Assembly: GCF_030403505.1 (NCBI RefSeq)
Contig: NZ_JAUEMJ010000001.1
Location: forward strand, 1-64,000
Origin: Glycomyces tritici
GTDB taxonomy: Bacteria > Actinomycetota > Actinomycetes > Mycobacteriales > Micromonosporaceae
Length of the DNA stretch: 64,000 nucleotides
Reading direction: 5' to 3'
Part shown: positions 7,395 to 16,736 of the stretch, in pieces
Numbering within the stretch: position 1 is the stretch's first letter
Layout of the letters: each line of letters opens with the position of its first letter
Position numbers and translations under genes: made by a program
Notes under the pieces: model-generated
Seen by the model: the letters and a program-made list of their open reading frames with translations, nothing else
Databases searched by the model: none
Told to the model about the DNA's origin: nothing

Positions 7395-8045
7395 CTAACC
7401 GGCCAACGGGGTGTCATCCACCTCAGCCTCGAAGTTGAAGCTGCCGGCCTCGACGTCGATGCCGGTGATGGTGATGGTGATGGTGTACTGCGCGTCGGTC
7501 GAGACGTCGATCAGCACGCAAGAGTGGATCGCACCCTCATACAGGGTCCTCGTGGCGGCGTCGCCGCAATCGATGTCGTTGCCCTCCCCCCATTCGGCCG
7601 CCACCGCGTCCGCGACCGCCGCGGCGAAGTCTGGAGCGGGAACCACGATGCTGTTCGCGTCGGCGGCCGGTGCCGAGGTCTCAGCCTCGGCGGGATCGGA
7701 GGTCGGGGCCTCGCTGGGGGCGTTGTTGGGCTCGGAGGCCACTTCCACGCTGATCTCGTAGTCCCTGCCCTCGACGCTGGTGAAGGTGATGGTGGCGTCG
7801 TATTCGGCGCCGGTCTCGGTGGAGGTCGCCACGCAGTCAACCTCCTTGTCTTGGGAGACGCTGATCGAGTCGACGGAGCCGCAGTCCATTTCGGGACGGG
7901 ACCCGGTCTCTTCCTCCAGAGCGTCCTCGGCCAATTCGGCGAGCTCGTCACCGGTGACCGTGGGCTCTCCGGCGCTGAAGCTGCACGCCGAGAGAGCGGC
8001 GACCGCGAGCGCCGTGGGGAGGATCGTCAGTTTCTTGGGGGGCAT
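7395..8045 (-). CDS. Lipoprotein with two DUF4333 domains
   Basis: 216 residues. Lipoprotein signal peptide with lipobox LSAC (Cys about residue 21). Two related domains follow, separated by an Ala/Ser/Pro/Glu linker: the first has paired Cys in MDCGSVDSISV and VDCVATSTETG, the second in IDCGDAATRTL and HSCVLIDVSTD. Both match the small actinobacterial DUF4333 pattern, here in tandem. I chose the ATG at 8045 (GAAAGG upstream) rather than one five codons earlier. Function unknown; anchored outside the membrane. Confidence 0.75.
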   Translation of the reverse strand: MPPKKLTILPTALAVAALSACSFSAGEPTVTGDELAELAEDALEEETGSRPEMDCGSVDSISVSQDKEVDCVATSTETGAEYDATITFTSVEGRDYEISVEVASEPNNAPSEAPTSDPAEAETSAPAADANSIVVPAPDFAAAVADAVAAEWGEGNDIDCGDAATRTLYEGAIHSCVLIDVSTDAQYTITITITGIDVEAGSFNFEAEVDDTPLAG

Positions 8046-8308
8046 TGGGCGACCTTTCATTCGGGGATCTTCGACGCCTGGCTATCTTGCGTGCGGAAGG
8101 CGTGATTTACGAGGCGGTAGACCGGCGGGATACCGGCAGGATGTACCGGGGCGGGGCGCGGGCCCGCCGGGGCGGCGTCGACGCCGCCAGGGACGGAACC
8201 GGGCCGACCAGGTGCGCATCGCACGACGAACACGCCTGCGGCCTCGACCGGGAGCCGAGAAATCGAACGGGCATTCAGGCCTGACGAGTAAGCGTCGGCG
8301 TACGCCAA

Positions 8309-8344
8309 GGGGGGTCTACGCGGATTCGCGTAGACCCCCCTTTT
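8309..8344 (+). terminator. Strong intrinsic terminator with TTTT tail, no obvious gene before it
   Basis: GGGGGGTCTACGCG, loop GATT, exact inverse arm to 8340, then TTTT. The tail points to plus-strand transcription, but no plus-strand gene ends nearby. It could end an unseen small RNA or serve as a two-way barrier for the minus-strand gene ending at 8461. Confidence 0.7.
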
Positions 8345-8423
8345 GGCCACCTCGGACTTGATCCTTCGGCTCGTAGGCTACGACTCCGTGATCGCCGAAG
8401 GCCGCCTCCGCGCCGGTCCGGGG

Positions 8424-8455
8424 CATGCTGCCGGGCCCGTGGGTCCGGCAGCATG
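8424..8455 (-). terminator. Hairpin after the 8461-9144 gene
   Basis: CATGCTGCCGG and its exact inverse with a 10-base loop, five bases after the stop codon. There is no T-run, as is common in high-GC actinobacteria. Confidence 0.5.
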
Positions 8456-8460
8456 TGCGA

Positions 8461-9144
8461 TCACAGGCCCTTGATCTGCAAAGGGAATTTGGTGATCGAA
8501 GCCCTGCCGCCCAAGGGCAACCCGGATCCCGAGAGATCGATTTGCTCATCGAGCCGGTACTGGGCGCGGTCGTCGGGGAATCCCGACGGCTTCCCCGACA
8601 ACTGAAGCGGGACGCTCGCGGCGAGCGCCAGCGTTTCGTCGACGCCTACGGGCAGGTCGAGCGCGCGCGTGTTCGAGATGGTGATGATGCACGGCAGCGC
8701 GATCGTGTGGCGGAACCTCGTCGATTCGGCCGAGACGCGGCGCAGCCCCGACGCGACATCTCGACTTCCGGCGCGCGGCTCGAGGTCGACGGTCACGGTG
8801 ACGCCTTCGCGGTCCCCGGTGGAGACGAGGTGGAACTCCTTGACCCTGGTCCGCACCGCCGACGGGTCGGTCTGGTTCGCCTCGATCTCGAACGCGGCCC
8901 TCCCCTGGAGCGGTCCGGTACGGATCTTGCGGCCCGCCACTACCACCTCGATGCCCTTCGAGAGCACCTCGACATCGGCGGTAGCGCCCGGTGCCGGAAG
9001 CTTCGGAACGACCCGCTCGGTGCGCCTGGCGGCCACGGCGACCCCCGCGACCGCCAGGCCTACGACTGCGCCGGCGGCCACGCCGGTCGTCACGCGGCGC
9101 ACCGTTTTCTCGCGCCGTTTCTTTCGGGTGTTGATGATGGTCAT
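8461..9144 (-). CDS. Membrane-anchored or secreted protein of unknown function
   Basis: 227 residues. Lys/Arg-rich start, then a hydrophobic helix at about 18-40 (GVAAGAVVGLAVAGVAVAA), followed by a beta-rich domain (ATADVEVLSKGIEVVVAGRK, VTVTVDLEPRAG, FRHTIALPCIITISNTRALD). With no clear signal cleavage site it is probably anchored by its N-terminus. I do not recognise the family. Monocistronic, with a hairpin directly downstream. Confidence 0.6.
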   Translation of the reverse strand: MTIINTRKKRREKTVRRVTTGVAAGAVVGLAVAGVAVAARRTERVVPKLPAPGATADVEVLSKGIEVVVAGRKIRTGPLQGRAAFEIEANQTDPSAVRTRVKEFHLVSTGDREGVTVTVDLEPRAGSRDVASGLRRVSAESTRFRHTIALPCIITISNTRALDLPVGVDETLALAASVPLQLSGKPSGFPDDRAQYRLDEQIDLSGSGLPLGGRASITKFPLQIKGL

Positions 9145-9718
9145 CGGCTGCTGTGCCTCCTTTGGAATCGGAAAAATGACTCCCTGAGGCTAAGTCGCGA
9201 CAGCGGAGATATCACCCGAACGCGTGAAATTCGCGGGTTCAACGATGGCGGCCCCCCGGCGACGTCGCGGGTCGAGGCGCGTTCCCATGCGATGCCGTGA
9301 GCGCAACGGCCGGCCAGGATCGCCCCGACCCGGCACCGACGCCTGCCATCGGGTCGACCGCAGGCCCGCCGCTCGGCCAGGCACGGCCGGCAACTCGCAG
9401 GGGCGCAGATCGGTGCGTTGCGACCGCTGCGTTCGCCCGGCGTGCCGCCGGGGCCGGGCTTGGATACCGCAGCGGGTTACTTGCCGGGGTCTGACGCTCG
9501 CCGACTCCAGCTCATTGACGCGCTGCTCCCGTTGCGCGATCCGCGCGTACAGGTCGAACAGCGTCTGGCCGCTGGCGACGACGCCTGGACGACTCCAGTT
9601 GCGCCGCACGAATGCTTCCCGACGTCCGGCTGGTGCTGCGTGCTCATGGCATGGATCGCAACCCGGCCGGATGCAGCCTCTGTAGATGCACGGTGGAGGA
9701 GCCGAGCACATGTTTTGC
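9145..9718. other. 574-bp stretch without a convincing gene
   Basis: Open frames exist on both strands but are Arg/Pro-rich with no domain signal. One minus-strand stretch (about 9455-9560; FDLYARIAQREQRVNELES) looks helical and could be a remnant, but it has no start, partner or family. Nothing else seen. Confidence 0.4.
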
Positions 9719-9747
9719 GGGGCGCCGAACCCACGGTTCGGCGCCCC
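9719..9747 (-). terminator. Terminator of xyloglucanase operon A
   Basis: GGGGCGCCGAAC and its exact inverse with loop CCACG, 19 bases after the CE1 stop codon. There is no T-run. Confidence 0.55.
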
Positions 9748-9765
9748 ACTCGTTGCGGGTATCGG

Positions 9766-11088
9766 CTAGCGCAGGGTCCATTGCTGGTTGGATCCGCCGC
9801 TGCACGACCAGAGGATGATCCTGGTGCCGCTGTTGATGCCGCCGCCGAAGGCGTCCAGGCAGAGACTGTTGTGGGCGTTGGTGATCGTGCCGTCGGCGTT
9901 GACGGCCCAGCGCTGGTGCGCGCCGCCGGTGCAGTCGCCGATCACGGCCTTGGTGCCGTCGGCCGTACCCGAGGCCTGCGCTCCGAGGCACTTGCCGTTC
10001 ACTCGCAGCTCGTTCTCTGCAGTGTGGGTGAACGTCTGGCCGGCGCTGCCGTTGCACTTGCGCAGCACCGCTTGCTTCCCGTTCGCCGTGCCCGTGCCCG
10101 GGATGTTCACGCATCGATTCGAGGCCGTGCCGGCGATCTCGCCGGCGGCCTGGTCGGTGGAGGCGATGCCGAAGAAGCGGAGCGTCTCCAGGAGCCGGTG
10201 CGGCACGCTGTGGTCGACGCCTTCGAAGCTGACCGCCTCGACCAGGGCCTGGCCCCCGGTGGTGCCGTAGCGGGTCCGGGTAGCGTTCGGCTCCGGGTTG
10301 TCCGTGAACTCCGCGACCTGGTCGGTGCCGTGGACGTTGGTCCACTGGTCGATCTGCTCCACGAAGTTGGGGTAGTAGAGCGCCTGGTCCTCGGTGCCGT
10401 GGAAGATCTGCATGCGCGGCCACGGCCCGTCGTAGCCGGGGTTGGCGCCGCGGACGGCGTCGCCCCACTCCTGCGGGGTGCGATCGATCTGGCCGGTCGC
10501 GCAGGTGCTGTTCCACTCCGAACCGTCGGCCGTCGCGAAGCAGGTGAACGGCACGCCCGCGTAGACCGATCCGGCCTTGAACACCTCGGGGTAGACCCCG
10601 AGCAGGACGTTGGTCATCATCGCGCCCGAGGAGATGCCGGTGGCGAAGACCCGGTCCGCGTCGCCGCCGAGTTCGTCGATGGCGTAGTCCACCATGGACT
10701 TGATACTGGCCGAGTCGCCGCCGGTCCCGGTGAGCGAGGCCTGCGAGGCGACGTCGAAGCACTTGCTGGCGCGGGTCACCGACGGGTAGACGACGATGTA
10801 GCCGTACTGGTCGGCCATCTCGTCGAACTGCATCCAGTCGTAGAGGTTCTGCGCGGAGCCGGTGCACCAGTGGCTGGAGACGAGGACCGCCGGATTCGGT
10901 CCGATGTCGTCGGGCACGTACACGTACATTTCGAGGTCGCCGGGGTTGTCCCCGAACTCGGTGATCTGGGTGAACTGCGCGGCATGCGCGGCCTTGGGGG
11001 CCATGAAGACCGCCAGCGCCGACGCCAGGGCGAGCGTGATCGCGAAGACCGCCGCAGCACCGCGGCGCCAGGGGATGACTGTAGACAA
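9766..11088 (-). CDS. Secreted CE1 carbohydrate esterase with C-terminal CBM13
   Basis: 440 residues. Sec signal peptide to about residue 36. Esterase domain (about 38-305) of the CE1/PHB-depolymerase type: nucleophile in GISSG (Ser about 153), Asp in HGTEDQAL (about 234), His in GVDHSVPH. A ricin-B type CBM13 of three repeats follows (about 315-440; QxF/W marks in HQRW and SNQQW). Likely removes acetyl or feruloyl groups from plant polysaccharide. The start codon is TTG (11086-11088), preceded by GAAGGAA; an ATG five bases earlier is out of frame. Third gene of operon A after GH74 and GH5. Confidence 0.85.
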   Translation of the reverse strand: MSTVIPWRRGAAAVFAITLALASALAVFMAPKAAHAAQFTQITEFGDNPGDLEMYVYVPDDIGPNPAVLVSSHWCTGSAQNLYDWMQFDEMADQYGYIVVYPSVTRASKCFDVASQASLTGTGGDSASIKSMVDYAIDELGGDADRVFATGISSGAMMTNVLLGVYPEVFKAGSVYAGVPFTCFATADGSEWNSTCATGQIDRTPQEWGDAVRGANPGYDGPWPRMQIFHGTEDQALYYPNFVEQIDQWTNVHGTDQVAEFTDNPEPNATRTRYGTTGGQALVEAVSFEGVDHSVPHRLLETLRFFGIASTDQAAGEIAGTASNRCVNIPGTGTANGKQAVLRKCNGSAGQTFTHTAENELRVNGKCLGAQASGTADGTKAVIGDCTGGAHQRWAVNADGTITNAHNSLCLDAFGGGINSGTRIILWSCSGGSNQQWTLR

Positions 11089-11114
11089 TGCATTGTTCCT
11101 TCTTGAGCGGGGAT

Positions 11115-11148
11115 GCGGGCCCGGCGCCGTCCCTGGCGCCGGACCCGC
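11115..11148 (-). repeat. Intercistronic hairpin, GH5-CE1
   Basis: 14-bp arms (GCGGGCCCGGCGCC against GGCGCCGGACCCGC, one mismatch) with a 6-base loop, placed between the GH5 stop and the CE1 start. It can act as a partial terminator or mRNA-stabilising structure. Confidence 0.6.
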
Positions 11149-11158
11149 GGTCGGGGGG

Positions 11159-13204
11159 TCAGGTAGCCGTTCCGGTCACTGTGGTGCCGGTTCTGGTGAC
11201 CGTGTAAGTGACGGTGTCGCCGCCCCACCAGTGGAAGGTCAGAGTGGCGGGCTCGCCCTCTCTGAGGGCGTCGAGGAACGCGGTGTTGAGGATGATCGTG
11301 CCCGCTTCGTAGTCGTAGATGAAGCTGTGGCCGAACTCCTGGAACGGGGTCCAGCTCGCGGGCCCGGCGTTGGTGCCGTCGGCGTACCCGGCCTCCATGG
11401 TGGCGAGGTTGTCGCCCTTGAACTCGGTCGGGATGCTGAACGATGTCGTCGTCCCGGTCGCGTCCGAGAGCACGGGCCGGTCGTTGGACTTGATGTAGAT
11501 CCGCCACGGCGATCCGGCCGAGAAGCGGGCCTCGACGATGGCGTTGACGCCGTAGGCGCGGTCGCCGGCGAGGCGGGTGAGGGCCGCGGCGGTGAGGGTG
11601 AGCGTGTCGCCCGAGACCGTGTAGTCGGTGCCCTCGGCGAGCTCGGTGTCTCCATGCCACAGGCCTTCGAATTCAAGGCCGTTGCGGTTCAAGGTGAGCG
11701 ACTCGTCGGTGATGGCCCCGGACCGTTCCAGGTAGATCCGGTCGAACGAGGTCGTCCCCGAACGGGACGTCACTTCCGTCCGGAGGCGCTCGGCGATGTA
11801 CGGGTCGCGCCATTCCAGGGTCTCCCGGTTGAGGAACTGGCCGGCGTCCCACAGCATCGTCGTCATGCCGTGCTCGCGCGCTTGGAACTGCAGGTCCTCG
11901 AAGAACTTCAGCATCTCGCCCTGCTCGATCCGCTCGGGCGACCAGTGGGAGTAGTTGAACACCGCCCACTCCCCCACGATCACCGGGATGCCGTTGTCCA
12001 CGAGCGTGTCGCCCGCGCGCCCGAAGTACGCGGCCAGGTCTGCTTGGACCTGCTCGTTGTAGGTGGTGAAGCCGGCGATGTTCACGGTGAACGGCCAGAA
12101 GCCGTAGTAGTGGATCGTCGCGGCGATCATCTCGTCGTCGAGGCCGTCGATGGTGGCCTTGAGCGAGTCCAGCCGCGGCTGCTCCGCGTTCGTCTTCAGT
12201 GACGGCAGCACGAGGAGCCGGTCGTCGTTGTTGCCGCCCGAATTCCGGACCACGTCGTAGAACGCGAGGTTGAGCGCTTCGTTGTAGGTGTCGCCGACCG
12301 CCTCGTCGGCGCCGTCACCGGTGAACTGCGGTTCGTTGTTGCTCTCGAAGGACAGCGCGGCCGGGTAGTCCTTGAAGCGCTCGGCGATCTGCGTCCACAT
12401 CGCCTCGAACTTGGCCATCACGTTGTCGTGGTCGTTCGGCAGCTCTTGGAGCCACGTCCACGAGTCGTGGTGGAGGTTGAGCATGACCTGGAGGTCGTTC
12501 TCCAGGGCCCAGTCCACGACCTGTGCGACGCGCTCCATGCGCTCGGGGGCGATCGTGTAGTCCGGGGCGGGACCGGTGAACTCGTCCCAGGTGACCGGGA
12601 GGCGGATCGAGTTGTAGCCCTCGGCCTTGACGGTCTGGAGGAGTTCCTCGGTGATCAGCGGGTTGCCCCAGTTGGTCTCGCCGCCGAGCGCGTCGAGGGT
12701 GTTGCCGACGTTCCAGCCCGGCTGCATGGCGGCGACCTGCTCTTCAGCGCTGGCCCACTCGGCCGGCGGCTCGCCGACGGTGCCGTCGCAGAGGCGGCCG
12801 TTGAGCCGGAACTCGGTCGGGTCGGTGTTGGCGCCGGCCCAGGAGCCGCCGAACCCGAACGAGGTCGAGCCCCCGGTCATGAGCTTCGCGTTGTAGCCCA
12901 AGGACTCGACCTTGGCCGCGTCGGCGCTGCTCTGGTCCTCGGCGCTCCACAGGTTCGTGACGCGCTGGCCGTCGGGCCAGGCCCATGCGAGGGTCCAGCC
13001 GTCGATGGGGTCGCCGAGGTTGGTGACCTCGACGTTGGCGTTGAAGCCTCCCGACCACTGGCCGGTGACCTGATAGTCGACTTCGCAGCCTTGGGCCGCT
13101 TGGGCGCTGACCGCCCCGAGGAGGCTGGTGGCCAGCAGGGTGAGGGCGGAGGCGGCGATCACGCCGAGGCGCGACCGTCTCCTTTGCCCGGTGGTGGGAT
13201 GCAT
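11159..13204 (-). CDS. Secreted modular endoglucanase: CBM2-GH5(_4)-X2-CBM46
   Basis: 681 residues. Signal peptide (to about 37), N-terminal CBM2 (about 39-140; Trp in GQWSGGF and DGWTLAW), a GH5 domain (about 150-478) opening with GWNVGNTLDALGGETNWGNP, acid/base Glu in SFESNNEP (about 291) and nucleophile Glu in PVIVGEW (about 412). The tail holds an Ig-like X2 module (about 485-575) and a CBM46-like module ending in FHWWGGDTVTY. This order matches GH5 subfamily 4 enzymes active on xyloglucan and other beta-1,4-glucans. Start ATG 13204 with AAAGGAG. Middle gene of operon A. Confidence 0.88.
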   Translation of the reverse strand: MHPTTGQRRRSRLGVIAASALTLLATSLLGAVSAQAAQGCEVDYQVTGQWSGGFNANVEVTNLGDPIDGWTLAWAWPDGQRVTNLWSAEDQSSADAAKVESLGYNAKLMTGGSTSFGFGGSWAGANTDPTEFRLNGRLCDGTVGEPPAEWASAEEQVAAMQPGWNVGNTLDALGGETNWGNPLITEELLQTVKAEGYNSIRLPVTWDEFTGPAPDYTIAPERMERVAQVVDWALENDLQVMLNLHHDSWTWLQELPNDHDNVMAKFEAMWTQIAERFKDYPAALSFESNNEPQFTGDGADEAVGDTYNEALNLAFYDVVRNSGGNNDDRLLVLPSLKTNAEQPRLDSLKATIDGLDDEMIAATIHYYGFWPFTVNIAGFTTYNEQVQADLAAYFGRAGDTLVDNGIPVIVGEWAVFNYSHWSPERIEQGEMLKFFEDLQFQAREHGMTTMLWDAGQFLNRETLEWRDPYIAERLRTEVTSRSGTTSFDRIYLERSGAITDESLTLNRNGLEFEGLWHGDTELAEGTDYTVSGDTLTLTAAALTRLAGDRAYGVNAIVEARFSAGSPWRIYIKSNDRPVLSDATGTTTSFSIPTEFKGDNLATMEAGYADGTNAGPASWTPFQEFGHSFIYDYEAGTIILNTAFLDALREGEPATLTFHWWGGDTVTYTVTRTGTTVTGTAT

Positions 13205-13266
13205 TTCGAGACTCCTTTGTCGGAAGGGTGGGAATCCGGAAGGGTGCGGGGATCGGAGTCTGGTCG

Positions 13267-13288
13267 GGCCGCCCCCGGCGGGGCGGCC
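13267..13288 (-). repeat. Intercistronic hairpin, GH74-GH5
   Basis: GGCCGCCCC, loop CGGC, exact inverse arm; just after the GH74 stop. Confidence 0.55.
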
Positions 13289-13295
13289 TGCTGGA

Positions 13296-15638
13296 TCAGG
13301 CGATGTCGCCGTAGACGATGCCGCGGGCGGAGAGGTAGACGCGGCCGAAGATGTTCGGGTCGCCGGTGATGGCGGACCCGGCGAACCCCCACCGGTGGGC
13401 GTCGTCGTTGATGCGGCACCAGGTGGTGCCGCCGTCGATGGACCGGAAGATGCCTTCCCGGCCTTCGACATCGGCCGAGAGGTAGATCGCCGGGTAGCCC
13501 CGTCGCGAGGCGGCCTTGCCGAAGCCGACGCCGATCGCCAGGTCGACCGCGGCGATGCGCGTCCAGGTGGTGCCGCCGTCCTTGGAGCGCCACAGGCCGG
13601 TCGCGACCTCGGCCTTGTCGCTGCGCCCGCAGAGCCAGACGTGGCCCTTCTTGCCGGGTGCGACGCGGAAGTCGTCGACGCCTTCGGCGGGCAGTCCGGT
13701 CGCTCCCGTGTCGGCGAAGGTCTTGCCCGCGTCGGCGCTGCGGTAGAACGTGCCGCCGGCGTAGGCGTACACGACCGAGGCGTTGACCCGGTCGGAGCGG
13801 ACCCTTGCCCCGGCGGGGAGTCCTTGGACCGGGTTCCAGGTCGCGCCCAGGTCGTCGCTGTAGACCGGGGTCTTGTCGGTGTTGTTCGGGGACCACACGA
13901 TCACTGAGCCGTCGGCGGTGATCGCGACGACGCCGCCGCTGTTGTTCTGGACGCCGTCGAGTCGCTTCGCGTCCTGCCAGGTGGCGCCGCGGTCGGTGGA
14001 GACGAGGACGTGGGGGCCGGTGTCGCCCGTGTCGCCGCTGCCGACGATGACGTCCGGGTCCGAGGCGGCGTAGTCGAGGCTGGTGCCGCCCCAGCCGCCG
14101 TGGAACATCCGCTCGGCCCTGCCCAGGTCGGTGTGGACGAACCCGTTGACGTCGCCCATGGCCGAGACGAGCGTCCCGCCGAGCGCCGCGAGGTCGCGAA
14201 CCCAGGTCATCTCGATGCCTTCGGCCCGCACTCCCACGGTGAACCGGTCGACCGGGAGCGCGACGCGTTCGCCGGCCTCGTTCTCGCCGATCAGATCGCC
14301 CTGCGAGTCCCATCGGGTCAGGTCCTCGGTGCCCCAGATGGTCGCTCCGGTGCCCCACATGATGCGGTCGGAATTGTGCGGGTCGATCGCCAGGCCCTCG
14401 ATCATCCAGCCGTGCTTGACCGCGTACGAGGCTCCGTTGTCGGTGCCGCGCCAGTCCAGCCACGGCGAGCCCGAGCTGTCCAAGACGAACCGGTCGGTCC
14501 GCACGTTCTCGCTCACCAGGTCCCAAGAGAGCGACCAGGTCGCCCCGGAGTCGGTGGAGCGGAACAGGATCTCGTCGGGCCCCCAGTTGTTGCACGTGGA
14601 CGCCATGAGCGTGCCGGGGTTCTGGCGGTCCACGGTGACCGCGCCGAAGCCGGGGACGGGGCGGCCCGGGTTGTAGGGCGGGGTGACGTCGGTCCATTCG
14701 CCGGTCTGGGTCGACAGGCGCTGGATCCGGCCGCCGCGGCCGGATGCGGGCCCGCCGTTGTAGGGGCCGGGGTCCCAGCTGGTGATGATGTACAGGTAGC
14801 CGTTGGTGTTGTCCACTGCGGACTGCTTAGGGATGGTGCGGTTCCCGTCGCTGTCGCCGAGGGCTTCCGCCGCACCAGCGACGGCCTGCCAGGTCTCGCC
14901 GCCGTCCTCGGAGACGTACAGCGGGTCGTCCGGGTCGGCCACGCCCACATAGATCTTCCCACCGATCTGGTCGAAGTCGATCCAGATCACGCCTTGGTTA
15001 TCGGACAGGTACTCGTTGTTCGGGTCGACGACGAAGTTGCCGGAGTTGGGGAAGGTTTCGACCTTCGCCCAGGTGCGGCCGTAGTCGCGCGAGCGCCACA
15101 GGCCGTTGCCTGAGGGCGCGCCGAGGTAGAGCTCGGCGTTGTCGGCAGGGTTGACGGCGAGGCGTTCGCCCATGCCGCGGCCGGGCATGTTGCCGCCCTG
15201 CTTGAACGGCAGGTCCGCGACGCCCCAGGTGTCGCCCTTGTCATCGGAGTACAGGATCGCGCCGTTGTTGCCGTCCCAGCTGATGGTGTACGCGCCAACC
15301 GCGGCGTAGACGCGGTTCGTCTCGACCGGGTCGGAGGCCATCGAGACCACGTATTGGAAGTTCCAGTTCTCGCGGGAGACCCAGTCGGTCAGCGGCTTCC
15401 AGGTCCGCGTCTCCTCCTGCCACCGGAACGCGCCCGCGACGTCCGTGCGCGCGTAGATCAGGTTCGGCTCGGTCTCGTTGAAGACGATGCCGGGCACGAA
15501 GCCGCCGCAGTTGACCGCGACGTTCTTCCAAGCGTAGACATCAGGGCGCTGGCCGGGCTTGGCGAACGCCGGGGCGGGCAGGGCGCCGGCCGCGACCGCT
15601 GCCGCGCCAAGGGAAGCGGCCAATGTGCGTCGTCGCAT
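13296..15638 (-). CDS. Secreted GH74 xyloglucanase (operon A)
   Basis: 780 residues. Twin-Arg style signal peptide (MRRRTLAASLG...APAFA). The mature protein is a double seven-bladed propeller, with many Asp-box repeats such as YSDDKGDTW, VSEDGGETW, STDSGATW, STDRGATW, SKDGGTTW and SIDGGTTW. The general-base Asp sits in IYARTDVAGA (about 66); the second Asp is probably in WVRDLAALGG. GH74 enzymes cut the glucan backbone of xyloglucan outside the cell. Start ATG 15638 with AAAGGAG. First gene of operon A; no CBM of its own, unlike its GH5 partner. Paralogue of 24843-27218. Confidence 0.92.
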   Translation of the reverse strand: MRRRTLAASLGAAAVAAGALPAPAFAKPGQRPDVYAWKNVAVNCGGFVPGIVFNETEPNLIYARTDVAGAFRWQEETRTWKPLTDWVSRENWNFQYVVSMASDPVETNRVYAAVGAYTISWDGNNGAILYSDDKGDTWGVADLPFKQGGNMPGRGMGERLAVNPADNAELYLGAPSGNGLWRSRDYGRTWAKVETFPNSGNFVVDPNNEYLSDNQGVIWIDFDQIGGKIYVGVADPDDPLYVSEDGGETWQAVAGAAEALGDSDGNRTIPKQSAVDNTNGYLYIITSWDPGPYNGGPASGRGGRIQRLSTQTGEWTDVTPPYNPGRPVPGFGAVTVDRQNPGTLMASTCNNWGPDEILFRSTDSGATWSLSWDLVSENVRTDRFVLDSSGSPWLDWRGTDNGASYAVKHGWMIEGLAIDPHNSDRIMWGTGATIWGTEDLTRWDSQGDLIGENEAGERVALPVDRFTVGVRAEGIEMTWVRDLAALGGTLVSAMGDVNGFVHTDLGRAERMFHGGWGGTSLDYAASDPDVIVGSGDTGDTGPHVLVSTDRGATWQDAKRLDGVQNNSGGVVAITADGSVIVWSPNNTDKTPVYSDDLGATWNPVQGLPAGARVRSDRVNASVVYAYAGGTFYRSADAGKTFADTGATGLPAEGVDDFRVAPGKKGHVWLCGRSDKAEVATGLWRSKDGGTTWTRIAAVDLAIGVGFGKAASRRGYPAIYLSADVEGREGIFRSIDGGTTWCRINDDAHRWGFAGSAITGDPNIFGRVYLSARGIVYGDIA

Positions 15639-15774
15639 GAAGTGCTCCTTTGTAGGCAAGAGGCGAGTGATCGACCTGCGCCGCGGTGCGGCCGCGCAGG
15701 TCTGCTGTGTCGTGCCGCGAAGGGCCGGGGGGTCGGCGCATCGAGGGATGCAGATCTCTGAACTACTGCGCAGC

Positions 15775-15804
15775 AGAGTACGCAACAACCATCGAGTTTG
15801 TCAA
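15775..15804 (-). promoter_or_regulatory. Promoter of operon A with shared xyloglucan motif
   Basis: Read on the minus strand: TTGACA (15799-15804), 18-base spacer, TACTCT (15775-15780). The larger block GTTGACAAACT-N10-TGCGTAC is shared exactly with the promoter of operon B at 31141-31171. AGTTTGTCAACT-like inverted symmetry over the -35 box is a candidate regulator site. Confidence 0.65.
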
Positions 15805-15921
15805 CCTACAGGATTAAGTCGCTGAACGTTGCACCTGAGCTGAGGGCATATCGTCCTGAGCCCTCCCCGCATCCCCTCGTCCGGCCTGGGCCGTTTTGGT
15901 GCGTTTCAAGGAGTATGGACA

Positions 15922-15950
15922 TTGACTTTGTAATGTGATTGCATTAATGT
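15922..15950 (+). promoter_or_regulatory. Promoter of the GH12 gene
   Basis: TTGACT (15922-15927), 17-base spacer, TAATGT (15945-15950), 67 bases before the GH12 start. It is divergent from operon A and unusually AT-rich for this genome. Confidence 0.6.
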
Positions 15951-16017
15951 ATCGACGTTTCTAGATGCGTGAACCTCGATAACCGAAGCCGAGTTCCTCG
16001 AGAAAGGCAGGCCCTTC

Positions 16018-16722
16018 ATGCGACGCCGATCGCTACTCACCGCAGCCCTGGCCGCACCACTGGCCACCGCAGGCGCCGTCGGCGCCCTCCAGTCCCCCGC
16101 GCAGGCCGCCGCCTGGTACACCGAGGACGATTGGGGGCGGTGGACCGACGGAGCGTTCACGGTGGCCAACCACGTCTGGGGCAGCGGCGCCGGCGCCCAG
16201 TCCATCTGGGCGAACTCCTACGCCGACTGGGGCGTCTGGGCCGACCACCCCGCCACGGGCGGCGTCAAGTCCTACCCGCACGTCAGCTACCAGCTCGGGC
16301 GCGACGTGTGGAACATGGGGAACGTCTCCAGCAACCACAACGTCACCGTGCCCACCGGCTCGAACCTCGCCTACTGCACCACCTACGACGTGTGGGGCAA
16401 CGGCCACGACTACGAGGTCATGATCTGGACGCAGTACCACGGCGCCGTCGGCCCGATCGGCTCCTACGTCACCGACGTCAACCTCGGCGGCCGCGCCTGG
16501 GCCTACTACCAGGGCAGCAACGGCTCGAACGCCGTTCACAGCTTCTTGGCGCGCTCGCACACCACCGACTCCTGGGTGGACATCACCGCGCACTGCCAAT
16601 GGCTGGTGGCCAACGGCCGCATGCCGCGGGTCCGCATCGACGAGATCGCGTTCGGCTTCGAGATCACCTCATCGGCCGGAGGCCGCGACTTCAACTGCAA
16701 CAGCTACTCCCTGTGGACTTAG
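16018..16722 (+). CDS. Secreted GH12 endoglucanase/xyloglucanase
   Basis: 234 residues. Arg-rich export signal ending AQAAA (about 31). GH12 beta-jelly-roll with nucleophile Glu in YEVMIW (about 133) and acid/base Glu in FGFEITS (about 215). GH12 enzymes cut beta-1,4-glucan or xyloglucan internally. It is a bare catalytic domain, without the CBM common in the family. ATG 16018 has GAAAGGCAGG upstream. It is divergent from the GH74/GH5/CE1 operon across a 379-bp shared control region, which supports xyloglucan as its target. Confidence 0.9.
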   Translation: MRRRSLLTAALAAPLATAGAVGALQSPAQAAAWYTEDDWGRWTDGAFTVANHVWGSGAGAQSIWANSYADWGVWADHPATGGVKSYPHVSYQLGRDVWNMGNVSSNHNVTVPTGSNLAYCTTYDVWGNGHDYEVMIWTQYHGAVGPIGSYVTDVNLGGRAWAYYQGSNGSNAVHSFLARSHTTDSWVDITAHCQWLVANGRMPRVRIDEIAFGFEITSSAGGRDFNCNSYSLWT

Positions 16723-16736
16723 CGGATCCCGTCACC

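Larger units (their letters stand above)
8046..8460. other. Gene-free 415-bp stretch
   Basis: No credible gene: the open frames here are low-complexity Arg/Gly-rich. It contains the upstream region of the DUF4333 lipoprotein gene (minus strand), a strong plus-strand terminator at 8309-8344 with no obvious upstream gene, and the hairpin at 8424-8455. Confidence 0.5.

Noticed and set aside
9418..11106. Long open plus-strand frame opposite the CE1 gene
   Set aside because: High-GC antisense shadow: Val/Gly/Arg-rich, no domain, while the minus strand has a complete esterase with signal peptide and catalytic residues.
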